Assembly: GCF_002835825.1 (NCBI RefSeq)
Contig: NZ_PIZH01000133.1
Span: forward strand, 1-5,484
Direction of reading: 5' to 3'
From: Methanoregula sp.
Lineage (GTDB): Archaea; Halobacteriota; Methanomicrobia; Methanomicrobiales; Methanospirillaceae
Length of the DNA stretch: 5,484 bases
Made by a program: the position numbers and the translations under genes. How positions within the stretch are numbered: the first letter of the stretch is position 1; the number at the start of each line of letters is the position of its first letter. The notes beneath the pieces are model-generated. The model was given only the letters and a program-made list of their open reading frames with translations. It did no database searches and was not told the DNA's origin. Shown one piece after another: positions 1-5,484 of this stretch.

Positions 1-57
1 AGAAGCCTGATGGCTTCTTCTCATCCTCCAGGCCTGATGGCCTGTCGGACTTCGAAG
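1..57 (-). repeat. Array unit 1 (minus), 3' part outside window
   Basis: Read on the minus strand from 57. The outer stem is 50-47 with 26-23 (last pair G-U), followed by the GA/GA internal loop (46-45 with 28-27). The inner hairpin is CAGGCC-ATCA-GGCCTG at 44-29. The second hairpin has left arm 20-12, loop ATCA at 11-8 and right arm 7-1, whose last two bases fall beyond the window edge. More units may follow to the left. Confidence 0.8.
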
Positions 58-112
58 TTTCGAGGGTTCTCAAACCCGAGAAATGAGAAGAATCCGTCAG
101 GATTCTTCGAAG
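50..112 (+). repeat. Array unit 2 (plus)
   Basis: Read on the plus strand. The outer stem TTTC/GAAA is 58-61 with 80-83, with a possible extra G-U pair 57/84. The GA/GA internal loop is 62-63 with 78-79. The inner hairpin is GGGTT-CTCA-AACCC at 64-77. The linker TGA is at 84-86. The second hairpin is a perfect 9-bp stem, 87-95 with 100-108, around the loop GTCA at 96-99. The unit is bounded by CTTCGAAG on both sides. It is the copy in the opposite orientation to units 1 and 3, and its stem sequences differ most. Confidence 0.8.
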
Positions 113-167
113 AAGCCTGATGGCCTCTTCTCATCCTCCCAGTCTGATGACTGGTCGGATTTCGAAG
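105..167 (-). repeat. Array unit 3 (minus)
   Basis: Read on the minus strand from 167. The outer stem ATCC/GGAT is 160-157 with 136-133. The GA/GA internal loop is 156-155 with 138-137. The inner hairpin is CCAGTC-ATCA-GACTGG at 154-139. The second hairpin is 9 bp, 130-122 with 117-109, with loop ATCA at 121-118 and one G-U pair (125/114). Against unit 1, three of the six inner-stem pairs differ with both partners changed. Confidence 0.8.
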
Positions 168-216
168 ATCCCCGATGATTATCTCACCCTCTTTTTTGAC
201 CCAGGTAATTCATGGA

Positions 217-1182
217 TCACGGCGGCTCCTCCGGCATCTTCTTCGTGATATACCATGCATGCAACCCGAGGATAATGTAAATCGGGAAGAGGATGCCGTA
301 GGTATTCGTCTCGCCATAGTACTTGAAGATCCAGACCGTGGCGGTGATGTCGATCTGGAAGATCATGATCCCCCACCATTTGCCAAGATACCCGTAGCCC
401 AGTCCGGGTAACAGGAAATTGAGGACCCCGGCAATGAGGGGATTTTTCCGGAGCCGTGGGCGCCGGCACAGTCCCCGCGGGAGGAGCATTTGGGGGACTC
501 CACACTTCTGCGAGGCGAGCATGGCCTCCCATCTTACCTGCCGGTCCTCATCCCCCAGCGCGTGGAGGAGGGCAGGTCCCGCATCGCTGCTCCCGATTGC
601 GCCAAGCGCCCGGGCTGCTTTGCACCGCAGGTCTGCATCCATATCGGAGAGGAGCCACGTGAGTACCGGAACTGCAGGAGCCCCGAGCGCGGAAATCTGT
701 TCCCAGTCCTGCATCCCGGCAGCGTACCAGGCCCGGTCATCGTCTGTTTCCGGGACATACCCTGCATTCGACAGGGAGACTGCCGATGCGTACCGGACGT
801 ACTTGTCCTGGTCACGGAGCGAAGAGAGAAGCACCGGGACCGCTCCCGTGCCCTCGATTTGCCCGAGCGCAATACAGGCCTGCCACCGGATCTCGCCGAC
901 GGGATCCTTTGTCAGGGCGGCCAGCGCATCCAGTGCCTGCGCATCGCCGATCTGCCCCAGCGCAGCAATGATCCCCAGGCGCCGGGCGCGGTTCCGTGTC
1001 CTGAGGGCCGCGATCAGAGGGCCGGTTGCAGGCGAACCCATCCGTGCCAGCGCTTCCGCTGCTGCTGCCTGGACGTGCGGTTCGCGTGATGCAAGATGGC
1101 GGATGAGCGCAGGGATGTCGCGCTGCTCTTCCAGTACCCCGATATTTGGCGTTCGTTCTGGAAACAGGTCCTGGAGCACCAT
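217..1182 (-). CDS. HEAT-repeat protein with C-terminal membrane domain (downstream paralog)
   Basis: 321 residues from the chosen start. Residues ~22-230 are PBS-lyase-type HEAT repeats, each with a pattern like AxxALGxIG followed by AVPxLxxxL. Examples are AAEALARMG (41-49), IIAALGQIG (71-79) and ALGQIE (105-110), and there is a DW...GAPAVPVL segment near 159-174. An Arg/Lys-rich linker (236-246) leads into a hydrophobic C-terminus. Probable membrane segments are ~247-266, ~271-289 and ~296-312, with the motif GLGYGYLGKWWG around 260-271. HEAT repeats usually serve protein-protein contact, so this is plausibly a membrane-anchored scaffold or adaptor; the partner is unknown. The ATG at 1182 is preferred over GTG 1191 or ATG 1188. 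A GGTGAT Shine-Dalgarno sits 4 nt before it, and the N-terminus then aligns with the upstream paralog without a gap for 26 residues (both reach RD(I/V)PAL at 21-26). No catalytic motif is seen. Confidence 0.85.
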   Translation of the reverse strand: MVLQDLFPERTPNIGVLEEQRDIPALIRHLASREPHVQAAAAEALARMGSPATGPLIAALRTRNRARRLGIIAALGQIGDAQALDALAALTKDPVGEIRWQACIALGQIEGTGAVPVLLSSLRDQDKYVRYASAVSLSNAGYVPETDDDRAWYAAGMQDWEQISALGAPAVPVLTWLLSDMDADLRCKAARALGAIGSSDAGPALLHALGDEDRQVRWEAMLASQKCGVPQMLLPRGLCRRPRLRKNPLIAGVLNFLLPGLGYGYLGKWWGIMIFQIDITATVWIFKYYGETNTYGILFPIYIILGLHAWYITKKMPEEPP

Positions 1183-1186
1183 CAGC

Positions 1187-1192
1187 ATCACC
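1187..1192 (-). promoter_or_regulatory. Shine-Dalgarno GGTGAT deciding the start of the 217-1182 gene
   Basis: On the minus strand, GGTGAT at 1192-1187 matches the archaeal 16S anti-SD complement (within GGAGGTGAT). It lies 4 nt before ATG 1182. It overlaps the last Gly codon and TGA stop (1190-1188) of the upstream gene, which favours translational coupling of the two paralogs. Confidence 0.6.
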
Positions 1193-2153
1193 CGCGATCA
1201 GAGATCCTCCGTGCAAGATAGTACGTGTGCAGGCCGAGCACCGCAGTCACGGGATAGGCAACAAGGTACGGAAAGAACGGGCCGGTTGCCAGCTGTGCAA
1301 GCACAATCACCGACATGTAACTCATGAAGACCGGAAATCCCCACCATTTCCCGATGTAGTTGTACCCGAGACCAAGGAAGAGGAAGTTCAGGATGCCGGC
1401 AGCGAGCGGGTTGGGGCCGGGGCGGTTGCGGGAAGCAAGAAAGAAGGGCATGCGGGAGGGGGTAATGCCGCAGTTCATCGCTGCAAGGACGGACGCCCAG
1501 CGGACGCCCGGATCGCGGTCCCGGATGCCGGCCTCGCATGCCCGGCACCCTTCACCCGCACCGATCTCCCCGATGAGCGAGACTATCCGTGACCGGATAG
1601 CGGGATCGGGATCATGTGAGATATCACAGAGCAACGGGACTGCGAGAGGACCTGCGTTCCTGACCGCGTCCCAGTCGCACCGGGCAATACGGTAACGGAT
1701 GCGATCGCTTTCATCCTCCGGTTCCCACCCGAGCCTGTCAAGCGAGACCGCGGCTGCGTACCGAAGGTATTTTGCATTGTTGTGGAGCAGGCGGACCAGG
1801 GAGGGGATAGCCTCAGGCGATCCGATCTCCCCGAGGGCGAAGACTACGGCGCAGAGAAACTCGCTGTGCTTCTCCTTCTCAAGGTGAGCGATGAGCGGCC
1901 GGGCCGATGCCGGGTCCCCGATGCCAGCGAGTGCTTCGATGGCGCCAAGGCGTACGAGGGCCCGGGGAGATTGCAGGCCAGAAAGAAGGTCAGGTACTGC
2001 CACAGGTCCGATTGCAATAAGGGCTTTAGCAGCACGCGTCCGTGTCACTTCATCCGGATCTGCAAGGCACCGGACAAGTGCCGGAACATCCCGTACAGCA
2101 ATCAGGTTCCCGATATCCGCAGGGGGCCGGAAGAGACGATTGACAGGCGGCAT
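1188..2153 (-). CDS. HEAT-repeat protein with C-terminal membrane domain (upstream paralog)
   Basis: 321 residues, the same length as the downstream gene and the same architecture. HEAT repeats span ~22-230, with helices such as AAKALIAIG (41-49), AIEALAGIG (71-79), VFALGEIG (104-111), AAAVSLDRLG (133-142) and the segment RCDW...AGPLAVPLL (158-175). A linker near 236-246 leads to the hydrophobic C-terminus with GLGYNYIGKWWG (~261-272) and further hydrophobic stretches to ~313. Over the first membrane segment (from NPL at 247/248, 25 positions) I count 19 identities with the paralog. Over residues 31-60 of the HEAT region there are only 9 of 30. It probably arose by tandem duplication and is the first gene of a two-gene transcript. 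No clear Shine-Dalgarno precedes ATG 2153 (only a weak AAGG about 10 nt away), so the start is somewhat uncertain. The function is unknown; a membrane-tethered interaction module is inferred. Confidence 0.85.
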   Translation of the reverse strand: MPPVNRLFRPPADIGNLIAVRDVPALVRCLADPDEVTRTRAAKALIAIGPVAVPDLLSGLQSPRALVRLGAIEALAGIGDPASARPLIAHLEKEKHSEFLCAVVFALGEIGSPEAIPSLVRLLHNNAKYLRYAAAVSLDRLGWEPEDESDRIRYRIARCDWDAVRNAGPLAVPLLCDISHDPDPAIRSRIVSLIGEIGAGEGCRACEAGIRDRDPGVRWASVLAAMNCGITPSRMPFFLASRNRPGPNPLAAGILNFLFLGLGYNYIGKWWGFPVFMSYMSVIVLAQLATGPFFPYLVAYPVTAVLGLHTYYLARRISDRG

Positions 2154-2258
2154 GTAACTGGTGCCTTGTTCTGAATGTGTGAGTATGATGCCGGCGCGAT
2201 AATCAAGGTTATGCCCATGCTATCATGATCCTCACTCGAAATCCCTGCTGCAATTAGA

Positions 2259-2376
2259 AGTACACCGTCCGACCCCCCTCATCCCTCCACGGTGATTACT
2301 GTGCCTGCTTCGAGAGAGAAACGGCTTGGTTTACTGAGGAATGGCGAGCCCCTGAGGGGGGGTCGGGCGGTGTACT
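2259..2376. repeat. 118-bp inverted-repeat (MITE-like) element
   Basis: The left arm 2259-2281 (starting AGTACACCGTCCGACC) and the reverse complement of the right arm 2353-2376 (AGTACACCGCCCGACC...) match across the full arm. The exceptions are one T/C difference, which still pairs as U-G on the plus strand, and one extra base in the C/G run (six versus seven). The 71-bp interior (2282-2352) is non-coding. Flanks show no clear target-site duplication (TTAGA on the left, AAATG on the right). Size and form resemble a MITE, or the stem of a structured transcript; neither is proven. Confidence 0.8.
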
Positions 2377-2463
2377 AAATGAAAATTTGTGCTGCCAGAT
2401 CGAGAAATAATCACATTTCACGGTGAGAACCATTCGACCCTGCACCAGGATGCGAGAGCTGAT

Positions 2464-2481
2464 GTACACCGCCCGACCCCC
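2464..2481 (+). repeat. Third copy of the GTACACCGCCCGACCCCC repeat
   Basis: These 18 bases are in the same orientation as the left arm at 2261-2278, with one difference. They are perfectly complementary to 2358-2375 in the right arm. The right arm can therefore pair with either the left arm or this copy. Confidence 0.85.
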
Positions 2482-2599
2482 AACTATGGAAGACGGGCAC
2501 AGATTCCTGGACGTGCTCCTGGCTCTTGCCAGGGTTCACCAATGCTGGATTGGCGATGTCGGGAACAGGTCCGGGCAGACCGTTACAGAAATTACCTTG

Positions 2600-2631
2600 A
2601 AAAAAAGAGTATCAGATCTTCTCGTCTGATA
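2600..2631 (-). terminator. Hairpin plus T-tract terminator of serA
   Basis: On the minus strand a 7-bp stem TATCAGA/TCTGATA (2631-2625 with 2616-2610) with an 8-nt loop encloses the last codons and TGA stop of serA. A few bases later comes a run of seven T (2606-2600). U-tracts terminate archaeal transcription, and the added hairpin makes this look like an intrinsic terminator. It would insulate serA from the HEAT genes further along the same strand. Confidence 0.65.
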
Positions 2632-4216
2632 TCTTGGCAAACGTCATGGAGGAGATTCCGGGCAGGCCGCGGAGTTCTTCGAGCACGGGTTGCGGCACGG
2701 AGCTGTCCACATTCAGGATCATGAGCGCCGGTTCCTTCGGGTTGAACCGGCCGACCTGCATGCCCGCGATATTGATATTGTTCTTCCCGAGCACGGTTGC
2801 CGCCCGGCCGATGACGCCGGGCTGGTCCACATGCTTTGAGACGAGCAGGTGGCCCTCGGGGATCAGGTCCATCGTGTAGCTGCCGACTGCAACGATCCGG
2901 CTCCTGCCCTTCTGGAACACCGTGCCGCTGACCGACTCCTCACCCTTGTCGGTCCGGATCTTTATGGTGATGAGGTTCTTGAATCCCCTGGCTTCTTCCG
3001 TCACGGTCTCGCTGACCTGGATGCCGCGCTCTTTTGCAACGAACTCCGCGTTGACGATGTTGACCGGCTGCTGGAGGATCGGGTCGAGAAGCCCTTTGAG
3101 GGCAAGCCGGGTAACGAACTTCATGCTGCCGGCATAGGCCGAGAGCTCGCCGCCATAGATGCACTCGACCGATGAGAGCCTGCCACCTGCCACCTGCACC
3201 GCGAACCGGCCCATCTTCTCCGCAAGCTGGGCAAAGGGCTGGAGGGCTTCCGTGTGCTCTGAGGGGATCATGGGGGCGTTCACCACATACTTCGCGGATC
3301 CACCCTTTAATACATCGACGCACTGCTTTGCCACTTGGACTGCGACATTCAGCTGGGCCTCAACCGTGCTTGCGCCAAGGTGCGGGGTGACGATGACGTT
3401 ATCGAGGGTGAGGAGCGGGGACTCGGTCGGGGGCTCCTGCTCGAAGACATCGAGGGCCGCTCCCGCAACCTTGCCCGACTTGATAGCATCGTAGAGCGCC
3501 TTCTCATCGATGATGCCGCCGCGGGCGCAGTTAATGATCCGCACGCCGTCCTTCATTGTTGCAATGCTCTTCTCGTTGATGACATGCGTTGTCTCGGGGA
3601 TGAGCGGGGTGTGGACAGTGATGACGTCAGCGACCGTGAAGAGCTCTGCCATCGACATCATCTGCACGCCAAGCTGGGATGCCCGTTCCTGCGTGATGAA
3701 CGGATCGTAGGCCACGCACTTCATGTCCATAGCCTTTGCCCGCTTTGCCACCTCGCGGCCGATCCGGCCAAAGCCGACGATCCCCAGCGTCTTCTCGTTC
3801 AGTTCCACGCCCATGAACTTCGAGCGCTTCCACTCCTTCTTCTTTAAGCTTGCGTTCGCCTGCGGGATGTTCCGGGCGAGCGACTGCATCATCGCCATCG
3901 TGTGCTCGGTAGCAGCAAGGGTGTTGCCCTCGGGTGCATTCGCAACAATGATCCCCATGCGGGTTGCTGCGTCAACGTCGATGTTGTCGACTCCCACGCC
4001 GGCACGCCCGATGAACTTCATCTTCTTTGCAGCCCCGATAACCTTTGCATTGACATCGGTGCCGCTCCGCACCAGCAGGGCATCGTAGTCCCCGATAATG
4101 TTGCAGAGCTCGTCCTCTTTCAAGTCCGTTTTAACATCCACGTCAACGGCAGCCCGGAGGATGGCGAGCCCCTCTTCCGCCAGCGGATCGCTGACGAGCA
4201 CTCTCGCGTTTGCCAT
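2612..4216 (-). CDS. serA: D-3-phosphoglycerate dehydrogenase
   Basis: 534 residues, close to the usual ~525 for the long archaeal/bacterial form. It oxidises 3-phosphoglycerate to 3-phosphohydroxypyruvate with NAD, the first step of serine synthesis, in the cytoplasm. The N-terminal 2-hydroxyacid dehydrogenase domain (1-~315) carries GRAGVGVDNID (70-80) and the NAD-binding GFGRIG (148-153). The catalytic triad is visible as R232 (NCARGG), E261 (DVFEQEP) and H279 (TPHLGAST). An intervening ASB-type domain (~320-450) and a C-terminal ACT domain (~455-534, with HVDQPGVIG at 462-470) follow; in this family ACT domains often mediate feedback by serine. The start MANARVLVSDPL at 4216 is the normal family N-terminus. 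The frame stays open upstream to 4813, but that part is antisense to ppsA and is not homologous. No strong Shine-Dalgarno is seen, so near-leaderless translation is possible. Confidence 0.97.
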   Translation of the reverse strand: MANARVLVSDPLAEEGLAILRAAVDVDVKTDLKEDELCNIIGDYDALLVRSGTDVNAKVIGAAKKMKFIGRAGVGVDNIDVDAATRMGIIVANAPEGNTLAATEHTMAMMQSLARNIPQANASLKKKEWKRSKFMGVELNEKTLGIVGFGRIGREVAKRAKAMDMKCVAYDPFITQERASQLGVQMMSMAELFTVADVITVHTPLIPETTHVINEKSIATMKDGVRIINCARGGIIDEKALYDAIKSGKVAGAALDVFEQEPPTESPLLTLDNVIVTPHLGASTVEAQLNVAVQVAKQCVDVLKGGSAKYVVNAPMIPSEHTEALQPFAQLAEKMGRFAVQVAGGRLSSVECIYGGELSAYAGSMKFVTRLALKGLLDPILQQPVNIVNAEFVAKERGIQVSETVTEEARGFKNLITIKIRTDKGEESVSGTVFQKGRSRIVAVGSYTMDLIPEGHLLVSKHVDQPGVIGRAATVLGKNNINIAGMQVGRFNPKEPALMILNVDSSVPQPVLEELRGLPGISSMTFAKISDEKI

Positions 4217-4240
4217 AAAAACCCATACAATATCGGCACC

Positions 4241-4250
4241 GTACTTAAAG
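4241..4250 (-). promoter_or_regulatory. Candidate TATA box for serA
   Basis: The minus strand reads CTTTAAGTAC at 4250-4241. A start site about 25 nt downstream would fall near 4220, only a few bases before ATG 4216. This fits a leaderless or very short-leader transcript and the absence of a good Shine-Dalgarno. No convincing BRE is seen. Confidence 0.35.
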
Positions 4251-4265
4251 AGGATTATTCTTTTA

Positions 4266-4292
4266 TGGCTGGCACTTTTTTTGTGCCGGCCA
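4266..4292. promoter_or_regulatory. Inverted repeat with T7 loop in the serA-ppsA divergent region
   Basis: The left arm 4266-4275 (TGGCTGGCAC) pairs with 4283-4292 (GTGCCGGCCA) around seven T (4276-4282). This gives 10 bp with one G-U pair on the plus strand. It lies about 20 bp upstream of the candidate serA TATA box and about 60 bp upstream of that of ppsA. It could be a regulator-binding palindrome (GGCAC-N7-GTGCC) for both genes. The repeat is certain; the function is inferred. Confidence 0.55.
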
Positions 4293-4351
4293 GGTCTTCG
4301 GCACGGTCTGTCGCGGGAACACCTGCACCGGGGGGTCCGTATATCAGAACC

Positions 4352-4359
4352 CTTAAACA
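4352..4359 (+). promoter_or_regulatory. Candidate TATA box for ppsA
   Basis: CTTAAACA at 4352-4359 would place transcription start near 4380, about 12 nt before ATG 4392. That leaves room for the GGTG at 4382. A second weaker candidate is GTATATCA at 4339-4346. Confidence 0.35.
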
Positions 4360-4381
4360 GGGCGCCGGCAAGATCATAAGT

Positions 4382-4385
4382 GGTG
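4382..4385 (+). promoter_or_regulatory. Short Shine-Dalgarno GGTG before ppsA
   Basis: GGTG ends 6 nt before ATG 4392 and supports this start. Two in-frame GTG codons at 4380 and 4383 are possible alternatives but would overlap this site. Confidence 0.45.
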
Positions 4386-4391
4386 CGAGCA

Positions 4392-5484
4392 ATGAAAGAT
4401 GTGCCCAATATTCTCTGGCTCGAGGAGATCAGGAAGGAGGATATCATATCCACAGGGGGCAAGGGTGCCTCCCTTGGGGAGATGGCCTCCATCGGCCTTC
4501 CCGTCCCGAAGGCCTTCGTGGTCACCGCCCAGGCATTCCGCAGGTTTTTAGTCGAGACCGGCCTTGAAAAGAAACTGTATGCAGCATTCGAGAACCTCGA
4601 TGTCGAGAACAACGAGGCGCTGGAGAAGGCGGCAGAGAATGCAAAGAACCTTGTCTTAAAGGCGAAGATGCCGGCGGCAATCCGCGACGATATTAAAAAG
4701 TCGTACAAGAAGATGGGCGACGACCTGATCGTTGCTGTCCGTTCGAGCGCAACCGCCGAGGATTTGCCGGATGCCAGTTTTGCCGGCCAGCAGGAGACAT
4801 ACCTCAATATCAAAGGCGAGGCCGCACTCGTCTCGTCGGTCCACCACTGCTGGGCGTCGCTCTACGGGGCCCGGGCCATTTATTACCGGGCTAAACAGGG
4901 GTTCGACGACCACACGGTCAACATCGCGGTCGTTGTCCAGCAGCTGGTCCACTCGGAGAAGGCCGGTGTGATGTTCACCTCCCACCCGATCACGGGAGAG
5001 CCCCAGACCATCATCGAGGGTTCGTGGGGTCTTGGAGAGGCGGTTGTTTCCGGCGCGGTTTCACCGGACAAGTATGTCTTCGACCAGCGGACGGAGAAGG
5101 TTGCAGATACCTACATTGCCAACAAGAAGGTCGAGATCATCGCAGACGGCGACCACGGTACGAAGCTTGCTGACGTGCCGAAGGACCGGCAGGATGCCCA
5201 GGTCCTCTCCGATGAGGAAGTTGCCAAGCTCGCCATGTACGGGAAGATCGCGGAGAACCATTACGGGGTGCCGCAGGATGTTGAGTGGAGCGTTGTGAAA
5301 GGGACGATCTACATCCTCCAGTCACGGCCGATTACGACAATAGGAAAGAAGGAAGGAAAGGGCATGTCACAGAAATCAGATGCAAAGATCATCTTAAAGG
5401 GACAGGGGGCTGCCCCGGGGATCGCCTCCGGTAAGGTCATCATCATCAGGGATGTGAAGGACACCGGTACGGTCAGGGAAGGGG
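4392..5484 (+). CDS. ppsA: Phosphoenolpyruvate synthase, 3' end outside window
   Basis: 364 intact codons with no stop before the window edge; full-length family members have roughly 750-800 residues. The enzyme (pyruvate, water dikinase) converts pyruvate and ATP to PEP, AMP and phosphate. It feeds acetyl-CoA-derived pyruvate into gluconeogenesis. The visible part is the N-terminal ATP/pyruvate-binding domain, with GGKGASLGEM (22-31), RSSATAEDLPDASFAG (117-132), GVMFTSHPITGEP (192-204), WGLGEAVVSGAVSPD (212-226), EHYG-like NHYGVPQDVEW (289-299) and LQSRPIT (309-315). The beginning of the swivelling phosphohistidine domain (GQGAAPGIASGKV, 337-349) is also present. The catalytic His segment and the C-terminal PEP/pyruvate barrel lie beyond the window. 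It is divergent from serA with a 175-bp shared control region. PPDK is a related alternative, but the RSSATAEDLPDASFAGQQET signature is that of PpsA. Confidence 0.96.
   Translation, partial: MKDVPNILWLEEIRKEDIISTGGKGASLGEMASIGLPVPKAFVVTAQAFRRFLVETGLEKKLYAAFENLDVENNEALEKAAENAKNLVLKAKMPAAIRDDIKKSYKKMGDDLIVAVRSSATAEDLPDASFAGQQETYLNIKGEAALVSSVHHCWASLYGARAIYYRAKQGFDDHTVNIAVVVQQLVHSEKAGVMFTSHPITGEPQTIIEGSWGLGEAVVSGAVSPDKYVFDQRTEKVADTYIANKKVEIIADGDHGTKLADVPKDRQDAQVLSDEEVAKLAMYGKIAENHYGVPQDVEWSVVKGTIYILQSRPITTIGKKEGKGMSQKSDAKIILKGQGAAPGIASGKVIIIRDVKDTGTVREG

Larger units (their letters stand above)
1..167. repeat. Alternating-orientation hairpin array (REP/BIME-like), left end cut by window
   Basis: Three copies of one unit lie head-to-head and tail-to-tail: minus (57 to 1), plus (50 to 112), minus (167 to 105). 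Neighbours share the self-complementary octamer CTTCGAAG at 50-57 and 105-112. In unit orientation the order is: CTTCGAA(G/A), outer stem of 3-5 bp, GA, inner stem of 5-6 bp, loop NTCA, inner stem return, GA, outer stem return, (A)TGA, a 9-bp stem beginning GAAG, loop NTCA, stem return ending CTTC, GAAG. Stem sequences differ between copies but stay paired. No coding potential is visible. The array lies just 3' of the HEAT gene at 217-1182. The interpretation as a mobile or BIME-like element is inference; the repeats, pairing and orientation are read directly. Confidence 0.85.
2154..2611. other. 458-bp gene-free interval between serA and the HEAT pair
   Basis: No convincing gene on either strand. 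It contains the three-copy GTACACCG repeat (2259-2281, 2353-2376, 2464-2481). A small hairpin inside the inverted-repeat element is CACGGT-GATT-ACTGTG (2288-2303, one G-U pair on the plus strand). The octamer CACGGTGA recurs at 2419-2426. A perfect 6-bp hairpin CCTGGC-TCTT-GCCAGG lies at 2518-2533. The HEAT pair's promoter should lie in its left part (2154-2258), but I cannot identify a convincing TATA box there. Confidence 0.6.

Noticed and set aside
139..154. CTGATGA on the plus strand resembling a C box of a C/D guide RNA.
   Set aside because: It is part of a perfect hairpin whose loop is TGAT on that strand, and no C/D box pair with the usual spacing and closing stem is seen.
1..167. Possible CRISPR array.
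   Set aside because: The copies alternate in orientation, abut directly without unique spacers, and differ in sequence while keeping pairing.
192..197. Run of six T on the plus strand as a terminator for a transcript crossing the array.
   Set aside because: There is no plus-strand gene in view to the left and no hairpin directly before it; too weak to call.
1183..1191. Earlier starts GTG 1191 and ATG 1188 for the downstream HEAT gene.
   Set aside because: ATG 1182 has the GGTGAT at proper spacing and gives an exact N-terminal match in length with the paralog.
419..1327. A 302-codon plus-strand open frame.
   Set aside because: It lies opposite the two HEAT genes, is rich in Arg, Ser and Ala as expected for a GC-rich shadow frame, and has no recognisable domain.
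2461..2481. Resemblance of TGTACACCGCCCG to the conserved 16S rRNA 3' segment (TGTACACACCGCCCGTC).
   Set aside because: Two bases are missing and the flanks do not match 16S; two further copies here show it is a local repeat.
2389..2724. A 111-codon plus-strand open frame starting in the serA-HEAT gap.
   Set aside because: It crosses the repeat and the serA terminator and runs antisense into serA, and its composition is that of a shadow frame.
4217..4813. An open frame extends the serA reading frame ~200 codons upstream.
   Set aside because: It is antisense to ppsA, lacks dehydrogenase similarity, and the SerA family N-terminus begins at 4216.

Overview
The window looks like a piece of a GC-rich methanogenic archaeon, most likely in or near the Methanomicrobiales. 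This rests on a long ACT-type SerA, a PEP synthase of archaeal/bacterial PpsA type, methanogen-style PBS-lyase HEAT-repeat proteins, a GGTGAT-type Shine-Dalgarno sequence and TTTAAA-like promoter boxes. The lineage is an inference from gene content and style; no rRNA or other marker is present.

Layout, left to right. Positions 1-167 hold a non-coding array of three copies of a ~55-63 bp unit in alternating orientation, joined by palindromic CTTCGAAG junctions. Each unit folds into two hairpins with 4-nt NTCA loops. Next come two adjacent minus-strand genes (1188-2153 upstream, 217-1182 downstream) encoding paralogous 321-residue HEAT-repeat proteins with the same C-terminal membrane domain. 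They are separated by 5 nt and look translationally coupled. Positions 2154-2611 are a 458-bp gene-free stretch containing three copies of a GTACACCG(C/T)CCGACCCCC repeat, two of them forming a 118-bp inverted-repeat element. serA (2612-4216, minus) ends in a hairpin plus T-tract terminator. A 175-bp divergent control region (4217-4391) carries a strong inverted repeat with an all-T loop. ppsA (4392 onward, plus) runs off the right edge after 364 codons.

Together, the divergent pair joins the start of gluconeogenesis (pyruvate to PEP) with the exit at 3-phosphoglycerate into serine, a sensible pairing for an autotrophic methanogen that makes pyruvate from acetyl-CoA. The HEAT/membrane proteins have no evident metabolic link to these two enzymes and their role is unknown.

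The most unusual item is the alternating hairpin array at the left edge. Its stems differ between copies by paired, compensatory changes, while loops, a tandem G-A internal loop and linkers are kept. This resembles the arrangement of bacterial REP/BIME elements but is not a family I can name.
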